Both the position numbers and the translations under genes were made by a program. A model generated the notes under the pieces. That model saw only the letters and a list, made by a program, of their open reading frames with translations, was not told the DNA's origin and ran no database searches. From Sphingomonadaceae bacterium (GTDB lineage: Bacteria; Pseudomonadota; Alphaproteobacteria; Sphingomonadales; Sphingomonadaceae): a stretch of DNA of 7,481 nucleotides. Below, piece after piece: positions 1-6,726 of the stretch (positions are counted from its first letter, which is position 1; each line of letters starts with the position of its first letter). The DNA is taken from positions 1 to 7,481 of the forward strand of contig JACVCM010000116.1 of the NCBI GenBank assembly GCA_016742125.1, read 5' to 3'.

Positions 1-1993
1 GCTGGAACGCTTCGTACCATTTGTCAATATTGCGAACCACCCATACGCGCTGGGCCGATGGGCTGTGCGGGTCCGTGATGAGCCGCTGGCGCAGGTTGGC
101 CTCGCGATAATTGCGGCGCCACACCTGCGCCCAGCCGAGGAAGAAGCGCTGATCGCCGGTCATGCCATCGATCACCGGTGCTTCCTGTCCGCCAAGCGAG
201 GCCCTGTAGGCGTCATAGGCGATAGTCAGGCCGGCAAGGTCGCCGATATTCTCGCCCAGTGTGAATTCGCCCTTTACCGCTGCGTCGGGAAAAATCCTGT
301 AGGCATCATATTGGGCGATCAACTTCTTGCCTGCCGCCTCAAATGCCGCGACATCGCCTGGCGTCCACCAGTCGGCCAGTTTTCCGGTCTGATCATATTT
401 CGCGCCCTGGTCGTCGAAATGGTGGCTGACCTCATGCCCGATTACCGCACCGATCCCGCCATAGTTGATTGCCGGATCGGCCTTGGGATCGAAAAAGGGC
501 GGTTGCAGGATGGCAGCGGGGAAGACGATCTCGTTCATGCCAAAATTGGCGTAGGCATTGACTGTCTGCGGCAACATGCCCCATTCCCAGCGGCGGATGG
601 GCGCCCCCAGTTTCGACATATTGTCGTCGAAACCCCATTGGTTGGCGCGCAGATCGTTGCCGAACAAGTCGCCACGCGCGATTTTGAGTTTCGAATAATC
701 CTTCCACCGATCCGGGTAACCTATCTTGGTCGTAAAATTCGCCAGTTTTGCGCGGGCTTTTATCTTTGTTTCGGGCTGCATCCAGGTCAGTCCGTCGATC
801 CGGCGACCCATTGCGGCCAGAACATTCTTTACCAGGATATCCATCGCTGCCTTGGTTTCGGGTGGAAAATATCTGGCGGCAAATGCCTTTCCGACTTCAT
901 CGCCGACGACAGCCTCGGTAAATTGAACCCCGCGTTTCCAGCGAGGCTCACGCTGTGGAGTGCCTTGCAGCGTGGTTCCATAAAAAGCGAAGGTCGTGTC
1001 CGATACCGAATCAGGCAAGACATTCGAGAAGGCAGCGAGACTGTTGACGAGCATCTGGTCCTTCAGGACGGCGAGATCTGTTTCCGCATAGATTTTGGCA
1101 ATGCCGGTGATCGCGCTCGGCTGGGCGACCACAACTTCGGTGATTTTCGGGCTCAGCCCCGTCAGTACCGGGGATAGCTTCAGGCCAGGCGCGATGCCGT
1201 CGAGCTGCGCCAATGTCATCTTGTTATAGGTTTTGGTCGCATCGCTCGAATCTTCCCGGGTCCATTGCACCTCGGCAATTTTCTTTTCCATTGCGAAGAT
1301 AGCGTCGGCGCGGACGGTCGCATTTTTCTCGCCTGCCAGCGTCAGCATTTTGCCGAGATATTCGCGATATGCCTTGCGGATGCCCTCGAATTTGTCATTG
1401 TCGACGAGGTACATGTCGCGGTCGGGCAAGCCTGTGCCGCCCTGAAAGATCTGGAAGATATAGACGTCAGGGTTCTTGTCGTCCTGCCCGACAAATCCCC
1501 CGAAAAGCGCGCCCACGCCGTTGCGTGCAGCAACAGGCAGAAGCTTCTCGAACGCGGCCTTGGTCCTCACCCCGCGCACCTGATTCAGCCATGGCTGAAT
1601 GGGCTTCAGACCCTTTTTCTCAACGGTCGCCGTGTCGAGATAGCTGGCGTAGACGTTACCGGCCTTGCTGCCCTTGCGATCCTTCTCTGCCTCCAGCACC
1701 AGCCTGACGCGCTCTTTCGACAGGTCGTCGAGCGCCGTAAACATCCCGTAGTTCGATTTGTCGGCAGGAATTTCGGTTTTCGCCGCCCATTTGCCGTTGG
1801 CGAACAGGTAAAAGTCGTCGCCTGGCGCGACCGATTTATCCATTCCCTCACTGTCGAAGCCAAAGCTGCCGAGCTGCGGGCCAACCTTGTCGGCAGCCTG
1901 CACTTCGGCTGGCGCATTCTGGGCAAGCGCAGGTGTGGCAATCGCCAACAATGAGGTTGACGCAGCAATGGCCCATATGTGCTTAAATTTCAT
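1..1993 (-). CDS. Exported M13-family (neprilysin-like) zinc metalloendopeptidase, 3' end cut by window
   Basis: This is an uninterrupted reading frame of 664 codons that enters from the left edge. By family it is a zinc endopeptidase of the neprilysin/PepO type, which cleaves oligopeptides outside the cytoplasm. Residues 1-24 form a signal peptide (basic start MKFK, hydrophobic core, cleavage after ALA before Q25). The M13 signatures are intact: NAY at 479-481 followed by NEIVFPAAILQPPFFD, the zinc site HEVSH with H520, E521 and H524, and ENIGD with the third zinc ligand E581 and D585. The last visible residues (DKWYEAFQ) lie near the normal family end, so I infer about 20 residues are missing. 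The start is supported by GGGGAG seven bases upstream. It is the last gene of the dapA-side cluster, 61 bp after the DUF2062 gene, and may have its own control. No lipobox is seen, so it is probably soluble in the periplasm. The substrate is unknown. Confidence 0.95.
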   Translation of the reverse strand, partial: MKFKHIWAIAASTSLLAIATPALAQNAPAEVQAADKVGPQLGSFGFDSEGMDKSVAPGDDFYLFANGKWAAKTEIPADKSNYGMFTALDDLSKERVRLVLEAEKDRKGSKAGNVYASYLDTATVEKKGLKPIQPWLNQVRGVRTKAAFEKLLPVAARNGVGALFGGFVGQDDKNPDVYIFQIFQGGTGLPDRDMYLVDNDKFEGIRKAYREYLGKMLTLAGEKNATVRADAIFAMEKKIAEVQWTREDSSDATKTYNKMTLAQLDGIAPGLKLSPVLTGLSPKITEVVVAQPSAITGIAKIYAETDLAVLKDQMLVNSLAAFSNVLPDSVSDTTFAFYGTTLQGTPQREPRWKRGVQFTEAVVGDEVGKAFAARYFPPETKAAMDILVKNVLAAMGRRIDGLTWMQPETKIKARAKLANFTTKIGYPDRWKDYSKLKIARGDLFGNDLRANQWGFDDNMSKLGAPIRRWEWGMLPQTVNAYANFGMNEIVFPAAILQPPFFDPKADPAINYGGIGAVIGHEVSHHFDDQGAKYDQTGKLADWWTPGDVAAFEAAGKKLIAQYDAYRIFPDAAVKGEFTLGENIGDLAGLTIAYDAYRASLGGQEAPVIDGMTGDQRFFLGWAQVWRRNYREANLRQRLITDPHSPSAQRVWVVRNIDKWYEAFQ

Positions 1994-1999
1994 GTCAGG

Positions 2000-2042
2000 A
2001 CTCCCCATAAATCAATGTAATGACAGTAGTTTGTCGGGGAGT
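2000..2042 (-). promoter_or_regulatory. Inverted repeat covering the ribosome binding site of the M13 peptidase gene
   Basis: Reading the minus strand, ACTCCCC (2042-2036) is a perfect complement of GGGGAGT (2006-2000). The second arm contains the GGGGAG Shine-Dalgarno sequence, which lies seven bases before the peptidase ATG. One further G-U pair (2035 with 2007) can extend the stem to 8 pairs, closing a loop of about 27 bases. If it folds in the mRNA it would hide the ribosome binding site. A possible inner 4-bp stem (GACA/TGTC) lies in the loop. The repeat is visible; a regulatory role is inference. Confidence 0.4.
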
Positions 2043-2054
2043 TGCGACCAGCCT

Positions 2055-2633
2055 TTATCCACCAGCCGCAATTACCTTCGACCGGCGTCGCCATTTGCTG
2101 CTGATCCACCAGCGCCAGAACCACGCGGCAAGAACATAACCGACGGCAGCAGAAACAATCGAGATAATGGCAAGTCCGGCCACGCCCTGGACAAACGCCA
2201 TAGGCGCTTCGGTCCAGACAAAATCGATCCAGTCGGATAGTGGCGCGCTCGTCTGGATAAGTTCGTAAAAACGTCCCGAACCGCCGCTCAGGCGCAATAC
2301 CGATTCGCCCACATAAACCGAAGCAAACAGGATGAAGGGCGTGGTTGCCGGCATACTCAGGAAAGTCATCGCTGCGCCGATGGGGATATTTGCCCGGAAG
2401 GGCAGCGCCAGCAGGGCTACGCCTGCAATCTGCACGCCCGGAATAAGCAGGAAAATTCCTACGAGCAGCCCGAGCGCGACCCCGCGCGGCACCGAACGTC
2501 GCGTAAATCGCCAGAGCGCCGGGTGAAACACGCGTTTCGCAAATGGCCGCAGGAGACGGCTGCGCTCGAAACTGTCGCGCGTCGGGGCCTGCCGGTGGAT
2601 CCATGCGCCCAGCCGGTTTTTCGGTGCCTTCAT
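2055..2633 (-). CDS. DUF2062-family small integral membrane protein
   Basis: A 192-residue protein with the features of the DUF2062 family, whose biochemical role is not established. An Arg/Lys-rich N-terminal region of about 50 residues, likely cytoplasmic, precedes hydrophobic segments at about 51-78 (VALGLLVGIFLLIPGVQIAG), 83-107 (with the Pro-rich SMPATTPFILF) and 145-176. It ends in a basic, Trp-rich tail (WRWWISSKWRRR). An in-frame start 13 codons upstream exists, but I prefer the ATG at 2633. That ATG overlaps the smpB stop as ATGA, and MKAPKNRLGAW looks like the natural N-terminus. The Shine-Dalgarno signal is weak, which fits translational coupling to smpB. The neighbours are housekeeping genes, so a general envelope role is possible, but that is inference. 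Confidence 0.85.
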   Translation of the reverse strand: MKAPKNRLGAWIHRQAPTRDSFERSRLLRPFAKRVFHPALWRFTRRSVPRGVALGLLVGIFLLIPGVQIAGVALLALPFRANIPIGAAMTFLSMPATTPFILFASVYVGESVLRLSGGSGRFYELIQTSAPLSDWIDFVWTEAPMAFVQGVAGLAIISIVSAAVGYVLAAWFWRWWISSKWRRRSKVIAAGG

Positions 2634-3112
2634 CCGCGGTCCCGCATGATGCGTCCCTGCTCGCGCTTCCAATCGCGTTCCTTCTCGGTCGCGCGCTTGT
2701 CCGGAGCCTTCTTGCCCTTGGCCAGCGCCAGTTCCACCTTGGCTCGCCCCTTGCCGTTGAAATATATCGACAATGGCACAAGCGTCATTCCCTGACGCAT
2801 CACTGCGCCGTGCAGCTTGTTTATCTCACGCACATTAAGGAGCAATTTACGGGGACGCTTGGGTTCGTGATTATAGCGGTTGCCGTGGCTGAATTCCGGG
2901 ATGTTGGCGTTAATCAGCCATATCTGGTCGTCCTTCACTTCGGCATAGCTCTCGGCAATCGAGCCTTCGCCGAAGCGCAGCGACTTTACCTCGGTCCCGG
3001 TCAACACGATCCCGGCCTCATATTTATCGTCGATATGATAGTCATAGCGCGCGCGCCGGTTCTCGGCGACGGTCTTGACCTTGTCGAACTCTGCATGTCT
3101 CGGACGCGCCAT
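2630..3112 (-). CDS. smpB: SsrA (tmRNA)-binding protein SmpB
   Basis: A 160-residue protein, the usual family length. SmpB binds tmRNA and delivers it with EF-Tu to stalled ribosomes, so that the nascent chain is tagged for degradation and the ribosome is released; it acts in the cytoplasm. Family hallmarks are present: AENRRARYDY at 16-25, GTEVKSLR at 39-46 in the tmRNA-binding beta-barrel, and the basic C-terminal tail with DKR at 138-140 and a stretch ending GRIMR that enters the mRNA channel of the decoding centre. The ATG shares one base with the dapA stop (TGATG) and the stop overlaps the next gene as ATGA. No strong Shine-Dalgarno lies at its start, so translation is probably coupled to dapA. 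The partner tmRNA gene, which is often in two pieces in Alphaproteobacteria, is not seen in this window. Confidence 0.97.
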   Translation of the reverse strand: MARPRHAEFDKVKTVAENRRARYDYHIDDKYEAGIVLTGTEVKSLRFGEGSIAESYAEVKDDQIWLINANIPEFSHGNRYNHEPKRPRKLLLNVREINKLHGAVMRQGMTLVPLSIYFNGKGRAKVELALAKGKKAPDKRATEKERDWKREQGRIMRDRG

Positions 3113-3987
3113 CAGATTAAACCCGCATTCTCCAGTGCGGCGTCGACCTGGCGGCGGCTGTCCTCCGATGGCGGCGTCATCGGTAGACGCAACTCTGTGG
3201 GGAAGCCCTCGATAACCCGTGACAGCGCATATTTTATTGGACCCGGCGATGCGTCCGAAAACAAAGCTAAATGAAGGGGATAAAGCTTATCATTCAGATT
3301 GCGTGCCAATTCGTAATCGCCTGACGCACAAGCTGCCTGAAATTCCGCACATAATTTTGGCGCAACATTGGCGGTCACCGAGATGCACCCCTTACCGCCT
3401 GCGGCATTGAAAGCCAGCGACTGCTCATCGACCCCGGACAGCAGGCAGAAGTCGGGGCCACAAGCCAGCCGATGGTCGGTTACGCGCGGCATGTCGCCGC
3501 TGGCGTCCTTGATACCGATAACCGTCGGCAGCTTCGCCAGCCGCGCCACGGTCTCCGGCCTGATATCTGTCACAGTCCGCGCAGGAACATTGTACAGAAG
3601 AATCGGAAGATCGTTCTTCTCGGTCATCCGGTGGAAGTGCGCGTAAATCCCCTCCTGGTTGGGGCGATTATAATAAGGCGCCACTACAAGACCGGCAGCG
3701 GCGCCGCTCTTCTTCGAAAAATTGAGGTGCAGGATCGCGTTGTTCGTATCATTGGAGCCGCAACCGGCAATGACTGGAACCCGGCCCGCCGCCTGCTCGA
3801 TGCAAACCTCGATAACACGATGATGCTCGGCGTTGGACAAGGTCGAGGCTTCGCCGGTCGTCCCGGCAGGCACAAGCGCACTCGATCCCTGCTCGATCTG
3901 CCAGTCGATCAGCGCGCGAAAATGCTTCTCGCTAAACGCTCCGTCGCAAAAAGGAGTCACCAGAGCCGGAATTGAGCCGGAAAACAT
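3112..3987 (-). CDS. dapA: 4-hydroxy-tetrahydrodipicolinate synthase DapA
   Basis: A 291-residue cytoplasmic (beta/alpha)8-barrel lyase. It condenses pyruvate with aspartate semialdehyde, the first committed step to diaminopimelate and lysine, and so feeds peptidoglycan synthesis. All catalytic residues are visible: the Schiff-base lysine K160 in IGIKDASGD, the Y132/T43/Y106 proton relay (LYNVPAR, GTTGE, APYYNRP) and R137 for substrate carboxylate binding. Numbering is one less than in the E. coli enzyme. The allosteric lysine site is only partly kept: H55, N79 and Y105 match, but the position of E. coli Glu84 is N83 and that of His53 is N52. The start has GAAGG nine bases upstream. It is the first gene of the minus-strand cluster, divergent from slt, and its stop overlaps the smpB start by one base. 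Confidence 0.97.
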   Translation of the reverse strand: MFSGSIPALVTPFCDGAFSEKHFRALIDWQIEQGSSALVPAGTTGEASTLSNAEHHRVIEVCIEQAAGRVPVIAGCGSNDTNNAILHLNFSKKSGAAAGLVVAPYYNRPNQEGIYAHFHRMTEKNDLPILLYNVPARTVTDIRPETVARLAKLPTVIGIKDASGDMPRVTDHRLACGPDFCLLSGVDEQSLAFNAAGGKGCISVTANVAPKLCAEFQAACASGDYELARNLNDKLYPLHLALFSDASPGPIKYALSRVIEGFPTELRLPMTPPSEDSRRQVDAALENAGLI

Positions 3988-4074
3988 ATGAATTAACCTT
4001 CATTCTGGACCATAAGCCAACATACGGGGAATATAGTCGTTCGTTCAGCACGTGATAAGGATGGGGCACATAAT
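3988..4074. promoter_or_regulatory. Divergent dapA/slt intergenic region
   Basis: These 87 bases separate two divergent starts and must hold the control elements of both genes. The dapA ribosome site is GAAGG (minus strand, 4001-3997). The slt side has AAGGATGGGG at 4057-4066, 8 to 13 bases before its ATG. For slt, TATAGT at 4032-4037 resembles a -10 box, but no well-spaced -35 box precedes it. It overlaps the dapA -10 candidate on the other strand, so the two promoters could compete. A CACGTG palindrome lies at 4049-4054 with no known meaning here. Confidence 0.6.
4030..4058 (-). promoter_or_regulatory. Candidate sigma70-type promoter for dapA
   Basis: On the minus strand TTATCA (4058-4053, 4 of 6 matches to TTGACA) is followed after exactly 17 bases by TATATT (4035-4030, 5 of 6 matches to TATAAT). 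Transcription would start near 4023, giving a leader of about 36 bases before the dapA ATG. Spacing and position are good, but alphaproteobacterial promoters are degenerate, so this is a prediction from pattern only. Confidence 0.4.
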
Positions 4075-6087
4075 ATGTCCAGCATGGTAAAGCATCTCAT
4101 TTCAGCATCCATTCTCATTTTGCCTTTTGCCGCTGCGTCTGCCCAACAGCCGGAGATTATATGGCAGCAGGGAACGGGCGGTGTCCGCACCCCGGCGCAG
4201 CCTCAGTCTGCGAGCATACAATATGACCCGAGCGAAGGTACAATCCCTGCGGCGCTCCAGCGTTGGAAAACCTTGAGCAGCGCATCGGGCTATAGCTTTG
4301 GTGAATACGCCTCGTTCCTCATGACATATCCAGACTGGCCCAATTCGGAGGAGATGCGTCGCAATGCGGAGCAGGCGATAAATCCGCTGAGCTGGTCGCC
4401 GAGCCAGGTTGTCGCCTATTTCGACAGGCTTCCCCCGCTCACCAATGCTGGCCGGGCACGTTATGCCATGGCGCTCGATGCCACCGGTGACAGGGCGCGC
4501 GCCGAAGTGCAGGCACGCGAGGCCTGGCGTGCGGGAACGCTTACCGACGATGACGAAGCGCGGCTGTTCCGCATTGCCGGCACCAAATTCTCAGCGAGCG
4601 ACCATGATGCGCGCGTAGATCGTCTATTATGGTCCAGTGCCACCCGGGCGGCCGAACGCTGGATTGCCTACACATCGCCGCAACGGCGTCCCGCATTTTA
4701 CGCAGCACTGGCGACCAGAATGAAAAGCCCCGATGCCGCCATGCGCGTGCAGGAAGCAGGGGCAAGCGCAAATTCCGAAGCCAGCCTGATTGCTGCCCGC
4801 GCCGATGCTTTGCGGACCTCCGGCAACAGCTTTGCGGCGCGCGAATTGCTGGCAGGTCGTGACAATCTCGCAGCGCCGGCCCCGGTATTGAAGGACTGGT
4901 ACCAGCTGCTGCTGGCTCACGCCCAGGGTGCGGCGAATGACGGCCAGCATGAGCTTGCCTATCGCATTGCATCGCGTGTCGACGATGCCGTTCCTCGGGG
5001 GCTGGTGATGGTCGAACAGGATTTGACCACCCGCGACCGTTACACCAGCCTGACCTGGCTGGCAGGGTCGATAGCGCTGGAAAAACTCGGTCGTCCGCGT
5101 GACGCCATCGCCATGTTCAGCAAATATGCAGACGCTGCCAAAGCGCCACAGACGCGGTCGAAAGGCCTTTACTGGGCTGCCAAAGCCGCGGCGCGTGCCG
5201 GCGATCAAGCGGCGGCGACCAGGTTTAACGAGCAGGCTGCCGTCTATTATGAAAGCTTTTTCGGGCAATTGGCCCTCGAACAGTTGCGTCGGCCCTTGCC
5301 GCCGGTGCCGCGCGTGGCCGCAACGCCGCCGCCGCTAACCGACGGTCGCGCACCGCCTGTTTATCTGGCGGCGGCACTTGCGAGCAAATATGCCAGCTGG
5401 AAAGATCAGAGCATCTTTCTGCGCGCAATTGCGCGCAACGCAAAGACACCGGCGGATTTTGTCACCGCAATCGGTCTGTCCGGCAAGATCAACCGTCCCG
5501 ATCTTGCGGTGATGGCCGGACGCACTGCGCGCTATTTCGGCTATTCGGATATGCTGGGCAATGGCTATCCCACGGTGAATGTCCCGGCTTCGCAAAGCCA
5601 TAACTGGACGCTTGCCCATGCGATCATGCGGCAGGAAAGCCAGTTTGACAAAGCGGCGGTAAGCAGCGCACGGGCGCAGGGCCTGATGCAGTTAATGCCG
5701 GGCACGGCGCGTGAAACATCGGGCAAGATCGGCATGGCTTACAGGCCCGAGGCGCTTACCGTCGACACCGACTATAATATCAGCCTCGGCTCCACCTACA
5801 TCCAGCGAATGCTGGATTATTATGGCGGCAACTATCCGCTGGCCATCGCCGCCTATAATGGCGGACCGGGCAATGTGAACAAATGGCTCCGCGACAATGG
5901 CGATCCACGCACCGGCCAGATCGGCATTCTGGAATGGATCGAAAAGATTCCCTTTACCGAAACCCGCGATTATGTGCAGCGCGTTCTGGAAAATGCGGTG
6001 ATGTACGACCATTTGCACCCCGAACGGGCACGCTACAAAAAGCCAAATCCGCTGAGCCATTATCTGGGCAAATCGACGCCGGGGTGA
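4075..6087 (+). CDS. slt: Soluble lytic murein transglycosylase (Slt70-like, GH23)
   Basis: A 670-residue exported enzyme that cleaves the MurNAc-GlcNAc bond of peptidoglycan with formation of 1,6-anhydro-MurNAc, in cell wall remodelling and recycling. Residues 1-23 are a signal peptide (ILPFAAASA, then Q24). Residues from about 45 to 400 are Ala-rich helical repeats, as in the superhelical ring of Slt70. A Pro-rich stretch at 403-428 leads on towards the catalytic region. The SLT domain starts near 505: catalytic glutamate E521 in MRQESQFD, GLMQLMP at 536-542 and AYNGGPG at 593-599, all intact. The ATG at 4075 is preferred to the in-frame ATG at 4084 because AAGGATGGGG is better spaced from it. 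It is divergent from dapA and 12 bp ahead of greB, so the two plus-strand genes are probably co-transcribed. E. coli Slt70 is of similar size. Confidence 0.95.
   Translation: MSSMVKHLISASILILPFAAASAQQPEIIWQQGTGGVRTPAQPQSASIQYDPSEGTIPAALQRWKTLSSASGYSFGEYASFLMTYPDWPNSEEMRRNAEQAINPLSWSPSQVVAYFDRLPPLTNAGRARYAMALDATGDRARAEVQAREAWRAGTLTDDDEARLFRIAGTKFSASDHDARVDRLLWSSATRAAERWIAYTSPQRRPAFYAALATRMKSPDAAMRVQEAGASANSEASLIAARADALRTSGNSFAARELLAGRDNLAAPAPVLKDWYQLLLAHAQGAANDGQHELAYRIASRVDDAVPRGLVMVEQDLTTRDRYTSLTWLAGSIALEKLGRPRDAIAMFSKYADAAKAPQTRSKGLYWAAKAAARAGDQAAATRFNEQAAVYYESFFGQLALEQLRRPLPPVPRVAATPPPLTDGRAPPVYLAAALASKYASWKDQSIFLRAIARNAKTPADFVTAIGLSGKINRPDLAVMAGRTARYFGYSDMLGNGYPTVNVPASQSHNWTLAHAIMRQESQFDKAAVSSARAQGLMQLMPGTARETSGKIGMAYRPEALTVDTDYNISLGSTYIQRMLDYYGGNYPLAIAAYNGGPGNVNKWLRDNGDPRTGQIGILEWIEKIPFTETRDYVQRVLENAVMYDHLHPERARYKKPNPLSHYLGKSTPG
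5420..5437. repeat. 18-bp perfect palindrome inside slt
   Basis: The sequence TGCGCGCAATTGCGCGCA equals its own reverse complement and sits inside the slt coding region, where it encodes part of an LRAIARN stretch. It may be chance in GC-rich coding DNA, and no role is known. Confidence 0.5.
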
Positions 6088-6099
6088 CATAGCCCCTCA

Positions 6100-6579
6100 A
6101 TGGAGCGCACCAACCCGATTACACCCGCCGGATTCGCGGCCCTACGCGAACGATATGAAAACCTATTCGCCGTAGAGCGGCCCGCAGTGGTCGAGGTGGT
6201 AAGTTGGGCCGCCGGCAATGGCGACCGGAGCGAGAATGGTGACTATATCTATGGTCGGCAGAAGCTGCGAGCGATCGACCGCGAACTCGGACAGCTATCC
6301 AAGAAGATGAAATTCGCCAAGGTTGTCGATCCTGCGCGGCAGGAGGATCGCAGCCGCATATTCTTCGGCGCGACCGTGACAATTGCCGACGAAGACGATC
6401 TGCAGCGCACGGTTACGCTGGTCGGCGATGATGAGGCCGACGCTGGCGAAGGGCGGATCGGCTGGAACTCGCCGCTTGCAAGGGCGCTGCGCGGGGCGCG
6501 GGTGGGCGATGTAAAGACGGTCGTCCTGCCTGCCGGACCGAAGGAGTGGGAGGTTGTGGAAATTACCTATCCATCTTGA
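6100..6579 (+). CDS. greB: Transcript cleavage factor GreB (GreA/GreB family)
   Basis: A 159-residue cytoplasmic factor that enters the secondary channel of RNA polymerase and stimulates cleavage of the transcript in backtracked complexes, restarting elongation. Residues 1 to about 75 form the N-terminal coiled-coil. Its acidic tip carries D42 and E45 within NGDRSENGDY, matching the catalytic tip acids of E. coli GreB (D41, E44). ERPAVVEVVSWAA before it and YGRQKLRAIDREL after it follow the GreB pattern more closely than GreA. Residues from about 80 form the FKBP-like C-terminal domain (FFGATVTI, then SPLARALRGARVGD). The start matches the E. coli N-terminus in register. No clear Shine-Dalgarno is seen before the ATG. 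The gene begins 12 bp after slt, so expression probably relies on the slt transcript and perhaps on translational reinitiation. Confidence 0.92.
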   Translation: MERTNPITPAGFAALRERYENLFAVERPAVVEVVSWAAGNGDRSENGDYIYGRQKLRAIDRELGQLSKKMKFAKVVDPARQEDRSRIFFGATVTIADEDDLQRTVTLVGDDEADAGEGRIGWNSPLARALRGARVGDVKTVVLPAGPKEWEVVEITYPS

Positions 6580-6584
6580 TCGTC

Positions 6585-6604
6585 GCACCAGCGCAGGCTG
6601 GTGC
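6585..6604 (+). terminator. GC-rich hairpin just after greB
   Basis: A perfect 8-bp stem, GCACCAGC paired with GCTGGTGC, closes a four-base GCAG loop and begins five bases after the greB stop codon. The following bases are not a clean T-run (CCATCACGTTTG), so it may be a weak terminator or a 3'-end stabilising hairpin. Confidence 0.45.
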
Positions 6605-6658
6605 CCATCACGTTTGTCCGCCTGAATCGATAGGCGAGATAGGCCAGTAGCGAGTCGC

Positions 6659-6679
6659 AACGTCCCCCGGACGTTTCTT
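6659..6679 (+). terminator. Candidate intrinsic terminator for the slt-greB unit
   Basis: AACGTCC and GGACGTT form a perfect 7-bp stem around a CCC loop, followed directly by TCTT. The short T-tract lies on the plus-strand side only, so it would end transcripts coming from greB, before the convergent ppk2 gene. Because the tail is short, confidence is moderate. Confidence 0.5.
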
Positions 6680-6726
6680 GAACATGCGGGGAATGTTAAA
6701 CCTGCAACTCCTTCGCTGGGGCGACG

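Noticed and set aside
65..1177. Long open frame of 370 codons on the plus strand.
   Set aside because: It lies wholly antisense to the M13 peptidase, whose motifs and signal peptide are intact. The translation shows no recognisable domain; GC-rich coding DNA often gives such shadow frames.
1265..1954. Open frame of 229 codons on the plus strand, starting within the peptidase gene.
   Set aside because: Antisense shadow of the M13 peptidase N-terminal half, with no family features and no convincing ribosome site.
1990..2781. Open frame of 263 codons on the minus strand overlapping the DUF2062 gene.
   Set aside because: Same strand but another frame. It is Arg/Cys-rich with no domain, while the DUF2062 frame has clear membrane segments and a coupled start.
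2630..3112. Possible tmRNA gene near smpB.
   Set aside because: I looked for tRNA-like ends or a tag-coding stretch around smpB and saw none; the flanks are filled with protein-coding genes.
2543..3274. Open frame of 243 codons on the plus strand.
   Set aside because: It runs antisense across the DUF2062 gene, smpB and the end of dapA, which are all well supported. The product is not recognisable.
4627..5268. Open frame of 213 codons on the minus strand within slt.
   Set aside because: Antisense shadow of the helical repeat region of slt, without recognisable features.
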